Assembly: GCA_949825025.1 (NCBI GenBank)
Contig: OX463780.1
Span: 17,333,480-17,397,479, forward strand
DNA from: Siphlonurus alternatus
Taxonomy: Eukaryota; Arthropoda; Insecta; Ephemeroptera; Siphlonuridae
Length of the DNA: 64,000 bases
Reading direction: 5' to 3'
The position numbers and the translations under genes were made by a program. Position 1 is the first letter of the stretch. Each line of letters starts with the position of its first letter. The notes beneath the pieces are model-generated. The model saw only the letters and a list, made by a program, of their open reading frames with translations. It searched no databases and was not told where the DNA came from. Of this stretch, positions 1 to 64,000 are shown in pieces.

Positions 1-51230
<51,230 letters not shown>

Positions 51231-51533
51231 TTTGAAGCTTTGTAAATTAATTTATCTTCTAATTGCGACCAAAAAAGTTGTTTAACTTGACCCCGAAACA
51301 CTTTCTTCTAAGGTTGTCCTTGATCTGATGTGGGGCTAATGATAGAGGCACTGCATTGACATGCTAATAGCTTTACAAATCAAAGACTGGTTACTCCCTA
51401 TCTAATAAATTTTCAAGTTTATAAACTCACATTTTATTTAATAACCTATAATAATAACTTAGCTCGCAATATTACAGATAAAATCAAATGAAAACCTTCA
51501 GGCACTGCACCAACACCAAAATACGAGAACAGC
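51231..51533 (-). promoter_or_regulatory. Short gap upstream of the MICU1 start codon
   Basis: Only about 300 bp lie between the MICU1 ATG and the giant palindrome, so the 5' UTR and core promoter are either here or inside or beyond the element. No TATA box or initiator can be named with confidence. Confidence 0.4.
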
Positions 51534-53858
<2,325 letters not shown>

Positions 53859-53860
53859 TT

Positions 53861-54220
53861 TTAAGGGTAAGGTAACGCCACCAATGTTAAAAAAAATCCC
53901 TCTCACAAAAATTCTGAAAAAAAATTTAAAATATTCTCCTCTACACCCCCTAGCTATCAGTAGCTAAAATATCAGGTATACAAATACGATCTAGTTTTTG
54001 AATTATGAATTTTTAAAGTTGACCAATTTAACATGGGAGTTTCATTTCTCCATGTTAAAGTAGTCAACTTTAAAAATTTATAACTCAAAAACTAGATCGT
54101 ATTTGTATACCTGATATTTTAGGTACTGATAGGGGGTCTAGAGGAGAACATTTTAAATTTTTTTCAGAATTTTTGTGAGAGGGATTTTTTTTAACATTGG
54201 TGGCGTTACCTTACCCTTAA
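53861..54220. mobile_element. Palindromic MITE, family A, copy 2
   Basis: Same ends and body as the 15.9-kb copy; TTAA at 53861-53864 and 54217-54220. Nested at the junction of the left satellite array and the core of the giant palindrome. Confidence 0.88.
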
Positions 54221-54321
<101 letters not shown>

Positions 54322-54955
54322 ACACATACATATATGTTTTAGGACTTCTGTGTCAGTTTTAATTTATTTTTGTATTGATATATCTATTCAATATATTTTA
54401 TATAACATGTTGACAGCATAATTAATGCATGCATACCTTCAAAAACAGACACGATCGACTGTCTAATAAAATAAAGACTTCATATTAAAATAAATATAAA
54501 TAAATATTTGCGGGTTCATTATACCTGCAGCGAGAACATGGTATCATAAGACTGCATGACTTGCATATGAGCCATATATATACGGGTATTTGATGGGGCA
54601 TGTAAAATTAATAATTTAATAATATTTTAAAATTGGATTTATTTTACGTAAAATCAATGACATATATAAATATTATATACAGATGTATTAATTAATTTCA
54701 TGTCATATATGCATGATATTTTATAATATACAGAGATCATGACAAGATTCTAGTTGTAACATTCGATCAACATTAATTTAATTTGTAACACAGTCAATGA
54801 AAGTTTTCTTTTTCTATTATATATATTATACTCACAAAAACTGTATTATGTATGATATATGCTGCACGATGTGAACGTCATGTGTCGTTAATTTTATAAA
54901 ATATAAAGTTAATTAATTAAAAGATGTTTATATCTTTGTATAAGAAAAATTATAT

Positions 54956-55352
54956 TTAAGGTAGGGATAACGCCAGTCACCTGTTCGACATAGGTCCCTT
55001 TGATTAACATATGTAATTAAACCTTAGCAATTAAATTCACAAAAATTCTGATTTTTTTTTTTTAGAAGCGGATATTAGTGCCCAAAAGCCATAGAAAAAG
55101 TTTCAAAACAAGTTAACGAGCCGATTTTTTAAATTAATTTTTTAGTTTGTCTCTCCATGGGAAAGCCCTATGCTGAAAATTAAAAAAATTAATTAAAAAA
55201 AAATCGGCTCGTTAAATTGTTTTCAATTGTTTTCTATGACTTTTAGGCACTATAAATATCTGCCTCTAAAAAAATTTCAGAATTTTTGTGAATTTACATG
55301 TTAATCAAAAGAACCTACGTCAAACAGCTGATCGGCGTTATCTCTACCTTAA
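54956..55352. mobile_element. Palindromic MITE, family B, copy 2
   Basis: Arms start GGTAGGGATAACGCC and GGTAGAGATAACGCC; TTAA at 54956-54959 and 55349-55352. Lies in the core of the giant palindrome. Its ends resemble those of family A. Confidence 0.82.
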
Positions 55353-55707
55353 ACATTTTAAACTAAAATTGAATTTGTTTTTATTTATTTTTTTGTATCA
55401 TGCATACTTTCAACCGAAATATCATTTCTCTCAAAACACTTTTCCAAAGGAAATTACATTTTGAAAATTTGCTACACAGTTTTGCACTAAAATATTATAA
55501 ATATGATACAATACAACATCTATAAAAAAAATATTTTAAGAATAAAAGAATAATTCTGTATTATAATATATAGTAAAATTAACCTAAGATGAGCAAACAT
55601 TGGATGTGGCAAACACATGTAAAATGCTCAATAAAAAATATATAAATATACATGACACATTTATAAGAATGAATATTTTTAACAAGCATAATAATCAATT
55701 AATTTTA

Positions 55708-55895
55708 AGTCTAAACAGGCTCGGATTGGCCATAAGGCTGGGTCAGGGATCCCTGACTGGCCCCTCATATTTTTAGCACAGGAGCATAGGAAAAGTGGCC
55801 TGAGCTCAGACCCCCTGAAAAGTGGCCCCTGCTGCCTGTAATGCCCATATGGCCCTGACTGGCCCCTAGCTTCCCAGTCCGAGCCTGAGTCTAAA
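55708..55895. mobile_element. 172-bp hAT-like MITE with perfect 8-bp target duplication
   Basis: Element 55716-55887 begins CAGGCTCGGATTGG and ends with the inverse of CAGGCTCGGACTGG. It is flanked by AGTCTAAA on both sides. Eight-base duplications and CAGG ends suggest hAT. GC-rich, non-coding. Confidence 0.82.
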
Positions 55896-56210
55896 GTAAT
55901 GCAATGCTTATAACAAGTTATGCCAACTCAATTAAGTGACTGATCCCAAGATTTTTGGGTTGGTATTTTTTTAAATTCAAACTGTTCCAACATGGAACAG
56001 AGTTATCCAAATAATAATTAATCTCCCGATTTACTTGTTTTATTTATGTCTCCAAGTTCTCAATAATAATAACAATAATAAATATTACGAGTCTGAGAAT
56101 CCGCTACTACCATGGCACCACAATTAAAATCTGCAATGACGGCCGGCTCCAGGCAGACTCTCAAGTAACCCTCCTTCAGCGCTCTAACCGTTGTGACCTT
56201 TCTACTCATT

Positions 56211-56580
56211 GTTTTTTTAATGATTTCCATGACGCAAAATTGATGGCGCGAAAGTCAAACTCATTGAAATTTGAAATAAGAAGAGTATCGCGGTTCGCTG
56301 TTATATATAACATTAATAAATTAACAACGCAATACTTTCGTTATATGCTAATTAATTAATAAATTAATTTCTTAATCATAATACGTCCTAGTTTTTTTGT
56401 TCTTAATGCATTCTTTTTACATTTCAAGTAATTAATTAATTGATTTAATTAGCATATTACGAAAGTATTACGTTGTTAATCTTAATGTTAATTGCGAACC
56501 GCGATACTCTTCTTATTTCAAATTTCAATGAGTTCGACTTTCGCGTCATCAATTTCGCGTCATGGAACTCATTAAAAAAC
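56211..56580. mobile_element. 370-bp palindromic element in the giant element's core
   Basis: Arms of about 170 bp share CATTGAAATTTGAAATAAG, AAGAGTATCGCGGTTCGC and ACTTTCG. Ends are GTTTTTT and AATG. Small differences between the arms; target duplication not resolved. Confidence 0.7.
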
Positions 56581-56590
56581 ATCTTAATTT

Positions 56591-56800
56591 TGTTCCGAAC
56601 GCGTTGAACGCTTTTCACATTGTTCACAACGGGTTGGGATCATTCTCGTTTGTTCCGAACGCGTTGTGATTAATTAATTTTGATCCCAATGCATTGTGAA
56701 TTTTGCTGAGGTGCCCAACGCATGGGGATCAAAATTGCAATGCTCAGAAAGCGAATTTCGCTTCTTGGAATTTTCGAATGATCCCAACGCGTTGGGAACA
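56591..56800. repeat. Array of degenerate palindromic CCCAACGCGTTGGG boxes
   Basis: At least six variants: CCGAACGCGTTGAAC (56595), ACAACGGGTTGGGATC (56626), CCGAACGCGTTGTG (56655), GATCCCAATGCATTGTG (56682), GCCCAACGCATGGGGATC (56713) and GATCCCAACGCGTTGGGA (56780). The last contains a perfect 14-base palindrome. Confidence 0.65.
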
Positions 56801-57364
56801 AAAATTCGCATCCGGATGCCAACATTTAAATACATAATCACAAATTGCACAAGATATAGTTAATTACAGATTGTACAATCTAGCAGCTTTCTTAATAAAA
56901 TATAATTAACACACAGCCAATTATTATAGTGTACTATCATGTATTGTATTTGAAGTAAGTATGAATAATGCTGTGATGGCATTTTACAAAACACAGAGGG
57001 ATGATCCAAATTTATTAACCCTTTGAATTTGCATTGTTTATTTACTTCACCCAAACTGATTATATATTTATTTATAGAAAAGCATTGCAGGGTGAGAATA
57101 ACACAAAAAATTGACTTCTTACATTAAATAAGGACACTTATTTGTTCAGAAAAATTAGCCTGCAATATGCTAATCTGCCTAGAGAAATTAAATATTCAAA
57201 AAAAACTCACCAGCTACACATTTGGTACAATACCAAAATTCTGGCTTATTATTTTCAATAACATTTGCACATTTAAAATGAAACCAATCCAAACAATGGT
57301 CACAAGAAATGGAACCACTTGCCAACTTACGATTACATTACACTAGACCACGGCGCTACCACTA

Positions 57365-57495
57365 GAGCGTGACCACTAGAATTGACCACTAGAGTGACCA
57401 CTAGGGTGACCACTAGGGTGACCACTAGGGTGACCACTAGGGTGACCACTAGGGTGAACACTAGGGTGACCACTAGGGTGACCACTAGAATTGAC
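57365..57495. repeat. 12-bp minisatellite, unit GTGACCACTAGG
   Basis: About ten tandem units of ACCACTAGGGTG with few variants (AATTG and AGAGTG at the edges). It is followed at 57539-57564 by the hairpin GCAGTGGTCA/TGACCACTGC, made of the same GACCACT word. Confidence 0.8.
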
Positions 57496-57564
57496 CACTT
57501 AATCCCTGACCATGACCACTGGCCAATCTACCACTAAGCAGTGGTCAAACGCTTGACCACTGCG

Positions 57565-59524
57565 GATTTTTTGGACAAGGGTCTCCACTCGGGACACGGG
57601 AGTCCTATAACATACACGATTTAACGTTAAAAAAGCTTTATTTTAGACTGCCGTGTCTGCAATCGAGACAAGGCAGTCAAAATAGAACTCATTAAATTTA
57701 AATTTATCATATAAAAAAACTGCCGTGTCTCCACTCGGGACACGGGAGTCCTATAACATACACGATTTAACGTTAAAAAAGCTTTATTTTAGACTGCCGT
57801 GTCTGCAATCAAGACAAGGCAGTCAAAATAGAACTCATTAAATTTAAATTTATCATATAAAAAAACTGCCGTGTCTCCACTCGGGACACGGGAGTCCTAT
57901 AACATACACGATTTAACGTTAAAAAAGCTTTATTTTAGACTGCCGTGTCTGCAATCGAGACAATTAAGGCAGTCAAAATAGAACTTATTAAATATAAATT
58001 TACCATATAAAAAAAACTGCCGTGTCTCCACTCGGGACACGGGAGTCCTATAACATATACGATTTAACGTTAAAAAAGCTTTATTTTAGACTGCCGTGTC
58101 TGCAATCGAGACAAGGGAGTCAAAATAGAATTTATTAAATCTAAAATCACCATATAAAAAAACTGCCGTGTCTCCACTCGGGACACGGGAGTCCTATAAC
58201 ATACACGATTTAACGTTAAAAAAGCTTTATTTTAGACTGCCGTGTCTGCAATCGAGACAAGGCAGTCAAAATAGAACTTATTAAATATAAATTTACCATA
58301 TAAAAAAAACTGCCGTGTCTCGATCCACTCGGGACACGGGAGTCCTATAACATATACGATTTAACGTTAAAAAACCTTTATTTTAGACTGCCGTGTCTGC
58401 AATCGAGACAAGGGAGTCAAAATAGAATTTATTAAATCTAAAATCACCATATAAAAAAACTGTCGTGTCTCCACTCGGGACACGGGAGTCCTATAACATA
58501 TACGATTTAACGTTAAAAAAGCTTTATTTTAGACTGCCGTGTCTGCAATCAAGACAAGGCAGTCAAAATAGAACTCATTAAATTTAAATTTATCATATAA
58601 AAAAACTGCCGTGTCTCCACTCGGGACACGGGAGTCCTATAACATACACGATTTAACGTTAAAAAAGCTTTATTTTAGACTGCCGTGTCTGCAATCGAGA
58701 CAAGGCAGTCAAAATAGAACTTATTAAATATAAATTTACCATATAAAAAAAACTGCCGTGTCTCCACTCGGGACACGGGAGTCCTATAACATATACGATT
58801 TAACGTTAAAAAAGCTTTATTTTAGACTGCCGTGTCTGCAATCGAGACAAGGCAGTCAAAATAGAACTTATTAAATTTAAATTTACCATATAGAAAAACT
58901 GCCGTGTCTCCACTCGGGACACGGGAGTCCTATAATATGTTATAGGTCCTATAACATATACGATTTAACGTTAAAAAAGCTTTATTTTAGACTGCCGTGT
59001 CTGCAATCGAGACAAGGCAGTCAAAATAGAACTTATTAAATATAAATTTACCATATAAAAAAAACTGCCGTGTCTCCACTCGGGACACGGGAGTCCTATA
59101 ACATATACGATTTAACGTTAAAAAAGCTTTATTTTAGACTGCCGTGTCTGCAATCGAGACAAGGGAGTCAAAATAGAATTTATTAAATCTAAAATCACCA
59201 TATAAAAAAACTGCCGTGTCTCCACTCGGGACACGGGAGTCCTATAACATATACGATTTAACGTTAAAAAAGCTTTATTTTAGACTGCCGTGTCTGCAAT
59301 CGAGACAAGGCAGTCAAAATAGAATTTATTAAATTGAAAATCACTATATAAAAAACTGCCGTGTCTCCACTCGAGACACGGGAGTTCTATAACATACACT
59401 ATTTAACGTTGAAATAGCTTTATTTTAGACTGCCGTGTCTGCAATCGAGACAAGGCAGTCAAAATAGAATTTATTAAATTGAAAATCACTATATAAAAAT
59501 ACTGCCGTGTCTCCACTCGGGACA
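57565..59524 (-). repeat. Right tandem array, ~146-bp units (about 14), inverted relative to the left array
   Basis: The box CTCGGGACACGGGAGTCC recurs from 57589 to 59517, mostly 145-147 apart, with a 166-bp step after 58914 caused by a local duplication of TCCTATAACAT. Units are the reverse complement of those at 52664-53858 and are very alike, so homogenisation or recent expansion is likely. Confidence 0.92.
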
Positions 59525-59942
59525 CGGGAGTCCTATAACATATACGATTTAACGTTGAATTAAATAGCTTTATAATTTAAGGCTGATGCTGTCTGCAATC
59601 GAGACAAGATATTATACTGCATGAAGGCATGCATGCAGTTACTATATGATGTCAACAATATGAATTAATTTAATATTATGGATCGCGTCTAGGGTATTTA
59701 GATTCGAGCGTATATATATAATATATTATACGTCCTGAGTTGGGCTGGCCAACAACGAGTGCATGCGGGTCCACAGCGCTCATGCAACTCAGGACGTGTA
59801 TATAATATACTATACGCTCTATACCACGTGTAGACGCGACAATATTTAATGTGAATAAATAAAATAAAAATAATTAATTGGTATATATATTATATTATGT
59901 TATATATATAATTAATTATATATTATAAAAAATCTTCAATCA

Positions 59943-59986
<44 letters not shown>

Positions 59987-60574
59987 ATATAATATAATAT
60001 AATATAATATAATATAATATAATATAATATAATATAATATAATATAATATAATATAATATAATATAATATAATATAATATAATATAATATAATATAATAT
60101 AATATAATATAATATATATTATATATATATATGCGGTCGAAAATTCCACGATAAATTCATCATTAAATATATTAAATTAATTTGTCATATATATTTTATG
60201 TATATAAAATTAATATATATATAACTCGTCATTATAATAAAATAATAATTTTTATAATATCATTATTGATTATACTTTGAAGTGTTTATTGAAGTTTTAT
60301 ATTTTAATTCCAGTATATATGATCTTAACTTAATTCGGTCGATTGTTCCATGCGCCGGCAGTTAACATGTTGCGCTGCTGTAGCATATAATTAACATTAC
60401 ATATATGATATATGGCGCTTGTATATGAAAGTGCCGTGTCCCGAGTCTTTTTCTTCGGGACAAGGCAGCATAAAACTGCATAATATGCCGCCAGTTAGAG
60501 TAGCGTAGTGCGCATGCGCTGAACACTGCCTTGTCCCGATTCGGGACAAGGCTCCCTTGTCCCTAGCAACGTCC
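59525..60574 (-). repeat. Right terminal arm of the giant palindrome
   Basis: Mirrors the left arm. It includes the nested palindrome at about 59684-59842, a (TA)n tract and an (AATAT)n tract at 59980-60114 where the left arm has pure (TA)n, and the outer CCTTGTCCCGA hairpins. Confidence 0.88.
59947..60131. repeat. (TA)n / (AATAT)n / (TA)n compound microsatellite
   Basis: The pentanucleotide block covers about 59980-60114, roughly 27 units. Confidence 0.95.
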
Positions 60575-60707
60575 CGGCAGCTGACCATGAAACTAAAAAA
60601 TTTCACTTTCTGCAGAATCTGCAGTGCTTGTTCGGTGCTGCCCTCTGGGACTAATTATCACTATGCATACATAGCGCGAGTTCTTTCAGTTCTTTGAAAA
60701 TAAAAAT

Positions 60708-61116
60708 GGGTCGAGCGTGGCGCAGTGCATTGACCGGTTCTCGTTAGATCACCGAAGTCAGGCTACGTCGAGCGTGGTTAGTACTTGGATGGGTGACCGT
60801 TTCAAGTAAAAAATACGCTGCTCCCTCCCTGGGGTAAATTCGTCTCGCTTTCCACCCAGTGCAGTAATGCACTTAAATTGTGTGTGGTTCCCCAGGCTTT
60901 GGACATGCATCGCTTTGGTCCATTGAGAAAAAGTAGAGGTGTCCGTCCTGACTGAGGTTTTCCACGGTTCCCTCAGTCTCACCTCAGCGAATGCTGGGAC
61001 GCGTAAGCATGCAGGCCGTGGCCACTATCCGTTCCCTACCTTATCCCTACCCAGTACCCCGCCGCGAGCTTTAAAAGCTCTTAGGGGCCGGTGTATATCC
61101 CTGTAAAAAAAAAAAA
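60708..61116 (+). mobile_element. 5S-rRNA-derived SINE (SINE3 type)
   Basis: The head, about 60720-60800, closely resembles the internal half of 5S rRNA: ACCGGTTCTCG, GATCACCGAAGT, then TTAGTACTTGGATGGGTGAC, the internal control region bound by TFIIIA. An unrelated body follows with GAGGTTTTCCACGGTTCC, a segment I recall as common in arthropod SINEs. It ends in a small hairpin (GAGCTTTTAAAAGCTC) and a 12-A tail at 61105-61116. The 5S 5' end is altered, so this is not a functional rRNA gene. It lies about 130 bp outside the giant palindromic element. Target duplications were not resolved. Confidence 0.8.
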
Positions 61117-62147
61117 TATATATATACAAATTATGATTCTGAAAAAAGCAACATTTTTTTTCCTTGTTAGATTTATTTTTTAACTATATAGCTGCATGCT
61201 CGCGTATTTCTAATCATTATCACTATATAAGCAATTTCCAATTGAAAGATGAATAAAAATATTTATATTATAGCAGCAAGGAAATTGTTCGTGGCGGGTC
61301 TTACATGAAATAAATTTTAAAAATTAATTTAATAATATTATAATTAAAATTAATTGTTGCTTACAATCAAATACACTTCATATCAGTAAATAATAAATTC
61401 TCAGTAAAATACTTTTTGCATTTTTTTATTATACCTTGGAAAAATACAAAATAAGCAATTTGCACATGTAAATATAAAAAACTTAAACTTAAATAAAAAG
61501 TAATGGGAAAAAAATTAAACATTCTCTTAATTATCAGTTTTTTGAAAAGTCCTTTCTCAAACTTCTAATAAATTTATAAATTAATTAACATTGTATGTAT
61601 TTGGAATCCAAAATCCTTAATATATTTTTCTCCAGTGAACAATTACCCTATAAAAAATACACAATTCTCGAATATCTCGAGCTCTCGAAGGTAAAAGTTC
61701 TGCTTATTATTTTTTTATATTTTCCTCTTTCCTCCCTCATATGCTGGTATACTTCTGACAGTGAGTCCAGGAAGTTTTTTATATTAATTTAATGTAATAT
61801 TAGGTGTGACCAAACTATTTGTTGGCTTTTAAAAATCACGAATAAATATAATTTATGAAACAATTTAACACAAAAATAAAAATTAAATTGAAGCAAATGC
61901 TAAATGCAGTAAAGTTAACAGTCTTGTTGCTTTAGAAAAAAAAAATATATATTTATTTAAGGAATCGAAATTAAGGAGAGATCGAGTTCTATACTTTTTT
62001 CGTTTTTCAAAAAATACATATAGGAAATATATATAAGTATCACTAGACTTGATTTAATTAAGATTTAATACTTGGTATTATATTATAGTAAATATTAATT
62101 GCAGCTAATATTAAAATTTAATTGAAGCTATTTAGTATAAATTGTGA
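61117..62147. other. AT-rich intergenic DNA
   Basis: No gene or repeat recognised. Confidence 0.6.
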
Positions 62148-62402
62148 AAAATTTAGTGAAATTTGGTAAAAATTCTAGAGAAAACCTAAAAAAATCGCGC
62201 CCGTGCGGCGGGCAACTGGAGGGCTCCGCCTCCCACAACCCCCTTAGGAGCGTTAGCCCCCGCCTATGTGGGCCGTCGTTCTTTCTCGCTCGGTGGGCCG
62301 TTTGGGCCCAGTCCGTGCCTATACATTCACCGAATAAATCAAGAAACGTCAAGCACGAGATAATTTGAGATAAATGGAGTATCGACCTCAAAATTGTTTA
62401 TA

Positions 62403-63030
62403 ACAGAAATGGATAGCTAGGATGAAAAGTTATGTTACTCTGATTTTTTTCAGATTTTTTAGGGACCGGGAAGTATTGCTAGAAAGTTTTGGTGAGGTCG
62501 GGTTCGAATCCACGTCCCTTTTGGGTCCAATATCTTTTTTATTAAGGGTAAGGAAACGCCACCAATGTTAAAAAAAAAATCCCTCACATAAAAATTCTGA
62601 TAAAAATTTGAAATGTTCTCCTCTACACCCCCTATCAGTAGCTAAAATATCAGGTATACAAATACGATCTAGTTTTTTAGTTATAAATTTTTAAATTTGA
62701 CTACTTTAACATGGAGAAATGAAACTTCCATGTTAAATTAGTCAACTTTAAAAATTCATAACTCAAAAACTAGATCGTATTTGTATATACCTGATATTTT
62801 AGCTACTGATATAGGGGGTGTAGAGGAGAACATTTTAATTTTTTTTCAGAATTTTTGTGTGAGGGATTTTTTTTAACATTGGTGGCGTTACCTTACCCTT
62901 AAGAGAGGCGACAAGCAGAGGCGGTACTTTTTCTGCACTTTCAATAAATTTTAAAAAATAGTTGCTGGGCTCTAAAAAGTCTGAAAAAAATCAGAGTAGC
63001 ATAACTGAATTGCACTCTATCCATTTCTGC
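62403..63030. mobile_element. Palindromic MITE, family C, copy 3 (interrupted)
   Basis: Arms CAGAAATGGATAG, TTATG and TACTCTGATTTTTTTCAGA match copy 1. The family A MITE at 62542-62902 is inserted within it. Confidence 0.7.
62542..62902. mobile_element. Palindromic MITE, family A, copy 3
   Basis: Same family; TTAA at 62542-62545 and 62899-62902. Inserted inside a family C palindrome, which is itself between two inverted fragments of another element. Confidence 0.88.
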
Positions 63031-63159
63031 TTTCATCAACGCAGGGACGGACTGGGACGAAATTTTCTACCGAATGAGACAAAAAGGACGGCCCACATAG
63101 GCGGAGGCTCGCATTCGAAAGGGGAGACTGGGGGGCGGAGCCCCCCAGTAGCCCGCCGC

Positions 63160-63345
63160 AGGCGCGATTTTTTTTAGGATTTCACTAGAATTTTTACTAA
63201 ATTTTACTAGATTTTTTACTAAAGTTCACTAAAGTATCCTCAAATCACCTAAAATATTTTTCGCAGCTAGGTGCGATATTTTTCACCTAAAATATTTTTC
63301 GCAGCTATTATAGGTGCGATATTTTTTAGGATTTCACTAGATTTT
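63160..63345. repeat. Degenerate direct repeats around TTTTTCGCAGCT
   Basis: CCTAAAATATTTTTCGCAGC occurs twice (63258, 63287), each followed by GGTGCGATATTTTT, with related TAGGATTTCACTAGA copies on both sides. Confidence 0.55.
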
Positions 63346-63414
63346 TTACTTAAGTTAACTAAAATATCCTCGAATTGCCTAATTTTTTTTTCTTATTCTT
63401 AGCTATACAATTAA

Positions 63415-63803
63415 TTAATGGTAAGGTAACACGGATCAGCTGGTTTTTTAGTCCCATTTGATTAACATGTTGTAATCCTTAGCAAATTTACAAATATTCT
63501 GAAAAAGTACCTAAAAGACACAGCAAAAATTTCAAAACTATTATTCGAGAAAAATTTTTTTTATAAATTTTTTAGTTTCGCTCTCCATGAGAAAATCCTT
63601 TGCTGAAAATTAAAATAAATAAATAAATCGGCTAGAATAATTGTTTTGAAATTTTTTCTGTGGCGTTCAGGTACTAAAATCTGTCTCTCTTAAAAACAAA
63701 AAACAAAAAAAAAAAAAAGAAAAAGAAAAAGAATATTTGCATGTGAATTTGCAAAGGTTTACATTTTACATGTTAATCAAATAGCACCACGAATATCGCT
63801 TAA
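63415..63803. mobile_element. Palindromic MITE, family B, copy 3 (degenerate)
   Basis: Left end TGGTAAGGTAACACGGATC after TTAA at 63415-63418; the right end near TTAA 63800-63803 is eroded. Inner arms share GATTAACATG and the CAAATATTCTG region with the other copies. Confidence 0.6.
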
Positions 63804-64000
63804 AATATTTTATTATTAACTTTACTAAGAACATAATTATATTTATCATTTTTAAGTCCCCTATTCCCCTGTATAATTACAACCACACCGGCAAAATGGA
63901 ATAGTATAATACTTTGAAGAAATAATGGAAGTGTAGAATTAAATTTAATTATATATTTTTTTTATTTAAAAAGTGAGCATTTTAAATTAAAATAAATTGT

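Larger units (their letters stand above)
62148..63220. repeat. Two inverted fragments of one element enclosing nested MITEs
   Basis: Left (62148-62330) and right (63041-63220) arms are inverted copies. They share GGACGGACTGGG-like inner ends, GGCCCACATAGGCGG, GCCCGCCG, and a TCGCGCC with AAATCCTAAAA outer side. GC-rich arms contrast with AT-rich surroundings. The inner end CAGGGACGGACTGGG resembles that of the 55.7-kb hAT-like MITE. Confidence 0.6.

Noticed and set aside
60708..60830. Functional 5S rRNA gene
   Set aside because: The 5' and 3' ends do not match 5S rRNA and a SINE body with poly(A) follows.
62489..62501. tRNA B box GGTTCGAATCC
   Set aside because: No A box, anticodon arm or acceptor stem nearby; it lies in a MITE core.

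Overview
This is a eukaryotic window, most likely from an arthropod. It is strongly AT-rich, with GT-AG introns of up to about 38 kb, abundant (TA)n and other microsatellites, many palindromic non-autonomous DNA transposons, a 5S-rRNA-derived SINE and a non-LTR retrotransposon. The two recognisable genes are metazoan. The species cannot be fixed by eye; a crustacean or insect is compatible. Nothing prokaryotic was seen.

Genes. The minus strand carries most of MICU1, the mitochondrial calcium uniporter gatekeeper. Its start codon is at 51230 and its exons run leftward to position 1, where the gene leaves the window. Two adjacent exons (46081-46243 and 47039-47204) are homologous, have identical boundary phases and each leave remainder 1 on division by three, so they look like a mutually exclusive pair. 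The MICU1 intron between 1133 and 38722 contains, on the opposite strand, a complete six-coding-exon carbohydrate sulfotransferase gene of the CHST11 (chondroitin 4-O-sulfotransferase) type. That gene encodes about 429 residues between 25032 and 36444. A CpG-rich block ending in a splice donor at 9993/9994 may be its 5' untranslated first exon.

Mobile DNA. A stop-free 750-codon LINE reverse transcriptase ORF lies in MICU1 intron 1. From about 300 bp upstream of the MICU1 start codon to 60574 lies a giant palindromic (foldback-like) element of about 9.04 kb. It has terminal arms of about 1 kb, then arrays of a ~146-bp repeat in opposite orientation on the two sides (about 8 units left, about 14 right), around a 3.7-kb core filled with smaller nested elements. 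It has no visible transposase and is the best candidate here for something undescribed. Immediately outside it is the 5S-derived SINE (60708-61116).

Smaller elements. Two palindromic MITE families with TTAA target sites (three copies each), a third palindromic family (three copies), two MITEs with TTA target duplications, one with a perfect 8-bp duplication, and a triple-nested nest at 62.15-63.2 kb. Twelve copies of the bZIP/CRE palindrome TGACGTCA are scattered mainly over the first 30 kb.

The remaining long stretches are AT-rich intronic or intergenic DNA in which I recognise no gene. All coordinates, splice calls and repeat boundaries were made by hand reading.
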